In this document: positions 59,801-64,000 of the stretch, in pieces
Position numbering within the stretch: position 1 is the stretch's first letter
How the letters are laid out: every line of letters starts with the position of its first letter
Assembly (NCBI GenBank): GCA_963969395.1
Contig: OZ017797.1
Span: forward strand, 25,482,001-25,546,000
DNA length: 64,000 bases
Reading direction: 5' to 3'
Source: Pseudoscleropodium purum
Lineage: Eukaryota; Streptophyta; Bryopsida; Hypnales; Brachytheciaceae
The notes under the pieces: generated by a model
Seen by the model: the letters and a program-made list of their open reading frames with translations, nothing else
Told to the model about the DNA's origin: nothing
The model's database searches: none
Translations under genes and position numbers: made by a program

Positions 59801-61300
59801 AACAAAACGTAGTGATCTTCCTAAACCCATTGAGTAGTGAAGTGTGTTTTGGGCCACTATAATCAATCTACAAGGAATGATAGATTGCAACCTATAAGTT
59901 TTATTTTTTTTAATGGCATAATGAAAATTAGTGTTTGCATTATAACGTTACAAAGACCTTGCGTGCACTTCCATTGGAGTGAAATTCATCAATTCTTCTT
60001 TACAAAAGATTGGCAATGTTCTTTTGATCCTCTAAATACTTGTATGCATTACCATAAAAGGACTTTGTTGTCACAAAGGGAATCATCATGTATTCCCCTA
60101 TTACCATAGAAGGAATGTATTTGTAATGCCCTATTTTCCTATACAATTACTTTCGTTTGATTTTCCATTAATTCTAAAACCTACAGTTGTGTGTGAAGAT
60201 TAAAGCATATGCATGGTACAACTCAACAGTTTGGGGCACATGGGTAAGGTTCAAGTAGAGTCCTAATCTTGTACTTTAAAGTCATCGATTGCTGGAAGGA
60301 TACCGATTGCCATGTTTAACATTTTAGGTTAAACAATGATACTATTGATCAGTTTCTTTTTCTATTCTAAAATAATCTGAAGTTGATTTCAATGGAAGTG
60401 CTAATAATCCCTTTGACTTTTGGATTTTTACAAACACATTAAAAATCAAAGGATTGAGACAAAAATTGGAAACAAAGAATTTACATAGAAAATGCCCTAG
60501 AGTCTTGTCCATCTCCTTGTCCTATGCTTCTCAAAAAGGGATGAAATCAACGAGTTTGCTGAATTCAACTGTGAATCCACTTGACATTTGATCACTTAGT
60601 GCAATGCCAGTGTAAACAGTGCTTTCAGGATGTGGAAATTGTGGACATGAAATGCCTTTTGTCAATGCAAATGGCTATTGAATGGTTGTTCACTTAGTAC
60701 TCCAATGGCACCATTTGTGTTTGACAAGCAAGAATTGCATCTTCCAGGACCAATTGCAAAACCATAGTTCATTGGAAATTGGATCTTCTTCAATCATGCT
60801 TTCAAAATCTCAAAATTGAGGAAAGACATCACAACATGAATGTGCAGTAAAGTAAGGTCCAAAAAACATACAAACTGTGCCATTCAAAGAATTTTACATA
60901 TTATAGAGTACAATTGACATTTTTGTCTTGCATAATTAAAAATCAATTCTTACACAAACCCAATCAAGTATGCCAAATTTTCATTTCAAAAAAATAAAAA
61001 TCCATTTTTGGTGAATTTTTTCATTTAATTTTCATAGTTTTACATATTAAGTCATTAAAAAATATTGGTGATGAATTTCTCAAATTTGATTGCAAAGATG
61101 TATAGGAAGCATTCATACAAACATTTTTCTTTCAACAAGCATCTCCAAAAAAGTTTTACAATTCCCTCGATATAAATTTCAATATTGAGGTGACAATGCC
61201 TTGATTTTGAAAAATAAATATCTTTTACTATTATTAGATTTTAGCAAGGTAATTGTACCATCATGCTCAAGCATACAAAATTTGTTATAGTGTAAGGGTC
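59801..61300. other. AT-rich intergenic block
   Basis: A 90-aa ORF at 59837-60109 has no recognisable features. Nothing else supported. Confidence 0.35.
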
Positions 61301-61905
61301 AAATCAATGTCCGGGAAGAACCGGCAGCTAGTTCATTGTTAGCCGGTGCCTTTGGAAAAATAACCGGTTGGAGTGTGAAAATGGAGGATGGAAAACTGGA
61401 CAAAACATTGGTAGGATTGGCAACCTACCGGTGTGCAAAAATAAATGGGGGCTATTTAGCCACCACTTCCATGAAATTGTTAGATCTTAGCCACTTGTAA
61501 TTTAGAATTCAAGGCTAATACCCGGGTTACTAGAGGTGGGTATCTTCTTGGACAAGGTAGACACTACTTTTTAAACTAACTTTCAAGATGTATACAAAGA
61601 TTGAGGCTTTGTCTAGTATTTGAATCTTTCTTATTGTAGAAGTGGCTTGGTAGTAGAGCAAGAGTATTATATAGTTTTTGGAGTAATCGTGAAGAAGTTG
61701 TCAAGTTTTTTGTAGGAGCTAAATTTCTTGAAAATGAAGATTTTCATTGATTCTTTGTGGTATTATAAATTGATATTTATTTGTGCCTATCACTTAGAAT
61801 TGTCATAGTTATCTAGTTGTATTTAGGGTTGTTTGGCACCATTACTAGTTGCTTGCTTGCCACACTACAATTAGTGATGATGTTTAAGGTTTGATATCAA
61901 AGTTG
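61301..61905 (+). mobile_element. Possible LTR end and primer-binding site of a decayed Copia-type element
   Basis: TTGATATCAAAG at 61891-61902 resembles the usual plant initiator-Met primer-binding site (TTGGTATCAGAG, 10 of 12). It is followed by GTTGGATTTTGGCACCATGAC, like the start of a Copia gag region. The preceding 500 bp (with CCGG-containing inverted motifs near 61320-61440) would be the LTR, but no second LTR was found. Confidence 0.28.
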
Positions 61906-63750
61906 GATTTTGGCACCATGACAAATAACATCAATGATATGCAAGTTTTACAAGTATTCCGTACAAAACTTGCATATCAATATTCAAGCTATATTGAATC
62001 AAGTTATTGCATCAACCAAGAAATCTTCCTCAATTGCATCAAGTTGACATCAAGTTGCAAATACTTTGATCAATGAAGAGTTGATAAATTTGAGACATGT
62101 GAGAACAATACATACTTAAATAACAATTTCAATAGTTTTGAACCTAATTGCCATGAAAAATAGAATATTTCCAACTTATATGAAGGATGTATTGCAACCT
62201 TTGTAAATTTGAAGTTGAAGGAAATTGGTCGGGGAGAATTTGATACTAGAGGAAATAAACTGAAAGATTTTGATAAGGAAAGGATGCAACTGGTGCCTCT
62301 AGGAAAAAAACCAGTTTCTTTATAAAGAGGAGGAAAATTACTAGGGCAACTCAAAAACTTTCCAAACGTTGGATCAAATTGCAAAATCTAGTTAAAATAT
62401 AAATATATCTATTTTACAAAGTTTGGTCATATGACACCTTACATAGTCACATTGAGTTCTTCCTAGATTGTGTTTTTGTCAATAAATGGGGTGTTCTTTA
62501 GATATATTCCCTATCTATCTATGCAATTAGAATATTTATTTAATATTTTTATTATTTTCAATAAATTACTATGTAAAACCATGAAATTTGACCTTAAAAA
62601 TTTATCAAAAATGGAATCTTGTTTTCTTGAAGTAGAAATTCAGTATACTTGATTGGGATTGCATAAGAATTGAGTGTTTATTATGCAAGACAAAAAAATT
62701 CAACTCTTTTCTATATCATGCAAAAAAAAATTGAATGACAAAATAAGTAGTTTGTAATGTTTATTGGACCTTCAAGTATTCTACATATCTCCAAATCTAA
62801 TGCACAACTCTCTCTTGCAGTGATGTTCTTTTCATTTGTGTCAAATAATAAATTAGTCCCTAAAGGACCAAAATGAATTTTAGACAAGTTTCTACAATCT
62901 CAATTTTAATCATGATTTTTTGAAATTTTTTATTAAAAAAAACATACATTAGCTTTATGGAAATACATTTTTTATTTCAATTGGTTCATGGGAGAAAAAG
63001 TTATACCATCTTAAGCACAATTTACACTTCATCAAGTAGCAAATGAAATCCTCAAAAACTTCAAGAAAAAAGAATTTGATTTTTTTTATAGATTATATTT
63101 CTACCTATAATGAAAGCTTTGATTTTTTCCATTTGGATTACTAATGTGAAAGTTATAGAGCATCTTGTTTTGTAGGCAATTATAACATCTTGAGAAAATA
63201 ACATATTGGATTCATTTTAAATTTAATTTGTATAATTAAAAAAAATTCCATGAACTTTAGTTTAATCACTAGAACAATCTTGTTGTTGAGATAGTGTGTT
63301 TCAATCCCATTTTAGAGATATTAACAATTTTAGTTTTCTTTCTATTTGATACCTTCATCTACTTAACAATCTTTTCTAGAATGAAAACTAAGTGTTATAA
63401 TTTGAATTTATTTACCTATTGCAGACTCTCAATTCAATTCTTGATGATAATTCTTTTTTAAATTCAAACTTTATAGTACAAAAAATTTAAGTTAAGAAGG
63501 TTCAAAGTCAAATAATCTAGACACACAAGGTGCCAAAAAACTTGTTTTCTTTATTTTAAAGGCAAATATCTTGCAATCTATGAGGCCAAAGTTTCTGAAA
63601 TTTCTTCCACACATTCCTACACTACAAGATCCTAGGGTTAAATATGTGAAAAGAACAAGCTTTAAACTTTCTTACTCTTTGCAATAGAAATGACAATTTT
63701 AAGTATTTTGTGATGAAGAAAAAGCCATGATCCTATAGGGGTTAAAAACA
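61906..63750. other. AT-rich block, no gene recognised
   Basis: ORFs of 60-104 codons on both strands have no domain or coding-like composition. Likely decayed retrotransposon DNA downstream of the candidate primer-binding site. Confidence 0.35.
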
Positions 63751-64000
63751 TACATATAGATATAGATATATAGATATAGATATATAGATATAGATATATA
63801 GATATAGATATATAGATATAGATATATAGATATAGATATATAGATATAGATATATAGATATAGATATATAGATATAGATATATAGATATAGATATATAGA
63901 TATAGATATATAGATATAGATATATAGATATAGATATATAGATATAGATATATAGATATAGATATATATACATATATATACATATATATACATATACATG
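63751..64000. repeat. 14-bp A/T minisatellite (TATAGATATAGATA)n and TATACA tail, running off the window
   Basis: About 15 near-perfect copies of a 14-bp unit from about 63754 to 63968, then a TATATACA-type repeat to the window end. All ORFs here (repeated Ile-Ser/Tyr-Leu residues) are artefacts of the repeat. Confidence 0.97.

Noticed and set aside
63662..63999. Three long Ile/Ser/Tyr/Leu repeat ORFs
   Set aside because: A 14-bp A/T satellite read in three frames.

Overview
The window looks like nuclear DNA of a land plant. Coding exons are GC-rich and split by GT-AG introns, they sit in AT-rich intergenic DNA, and two plant-type gene families are recognisable: plastid-type protoporphyrinogen oxidase and plant pectate lyase. 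There are also miniature elements of the hAT, PIF/Harbinger and CACTA type. I cannot name the species. A bryophyte or other seed-free plant is a guess from the base composition and the unusual pectate lyase architecture.

Layout. 1-1.36 kb: the last four exons of a protoporphyrinogen IX oxidase gene (+). 3.0-50.6 kb: five pectate lyase genes, PL-A (-), PL-B (-), PL-C (+), PL-D (+) and PL-E (+). Each has two coding exons. Exon 1 encodes a signal peptide and an acidic, probably disordered extension of 115-137 residues. Exon 2 (always 1135 nt) encodes the whole catalytic domain. The single coding intron is in phase 2 in all five. Four of the five have a further intron in the 5' leader. All share a TATA box, a GAACAGT-type promoter box, and a conserved 3'UTR with a nearly invariant block about 390-455 nt past the stop. 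53.69-56.92 kb: a 3.2-kb hAT transposon with terminal inverted repeats, an 8-bp target duplication and a broken transposase. The rest to 64 kb is AT-rich decayed transposon DNA ending in a 14-bp satellite.

The array is partly palindromic. A pairs with D and B pairs with C by coding sequence, leader, introns and flanks, so (A- B-) mirrors (C+ D+), with PL-E as an extra copy. Homologous upstream modules more than 1-3 kb from the start codons recur beside several copies. PL-E is mosaic: the start of its exon 2 resembles PL-C, and the rest is nearly identical to PL-D, which points to gene conversion. AT-rich blocks (about 6.5-8, 15.2-19.7, 28.4-34.8, 41.3-46.9, 51.8-53.7 and 57-64 kb) separate the gene islands and hold most of the mobile elements.

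The enzymes would be secreted and would act on wall pectin (homogalacturonan). The least familiar part is the exon-encoded acidic extension in front of an otherwise standard plant PL1 domain.
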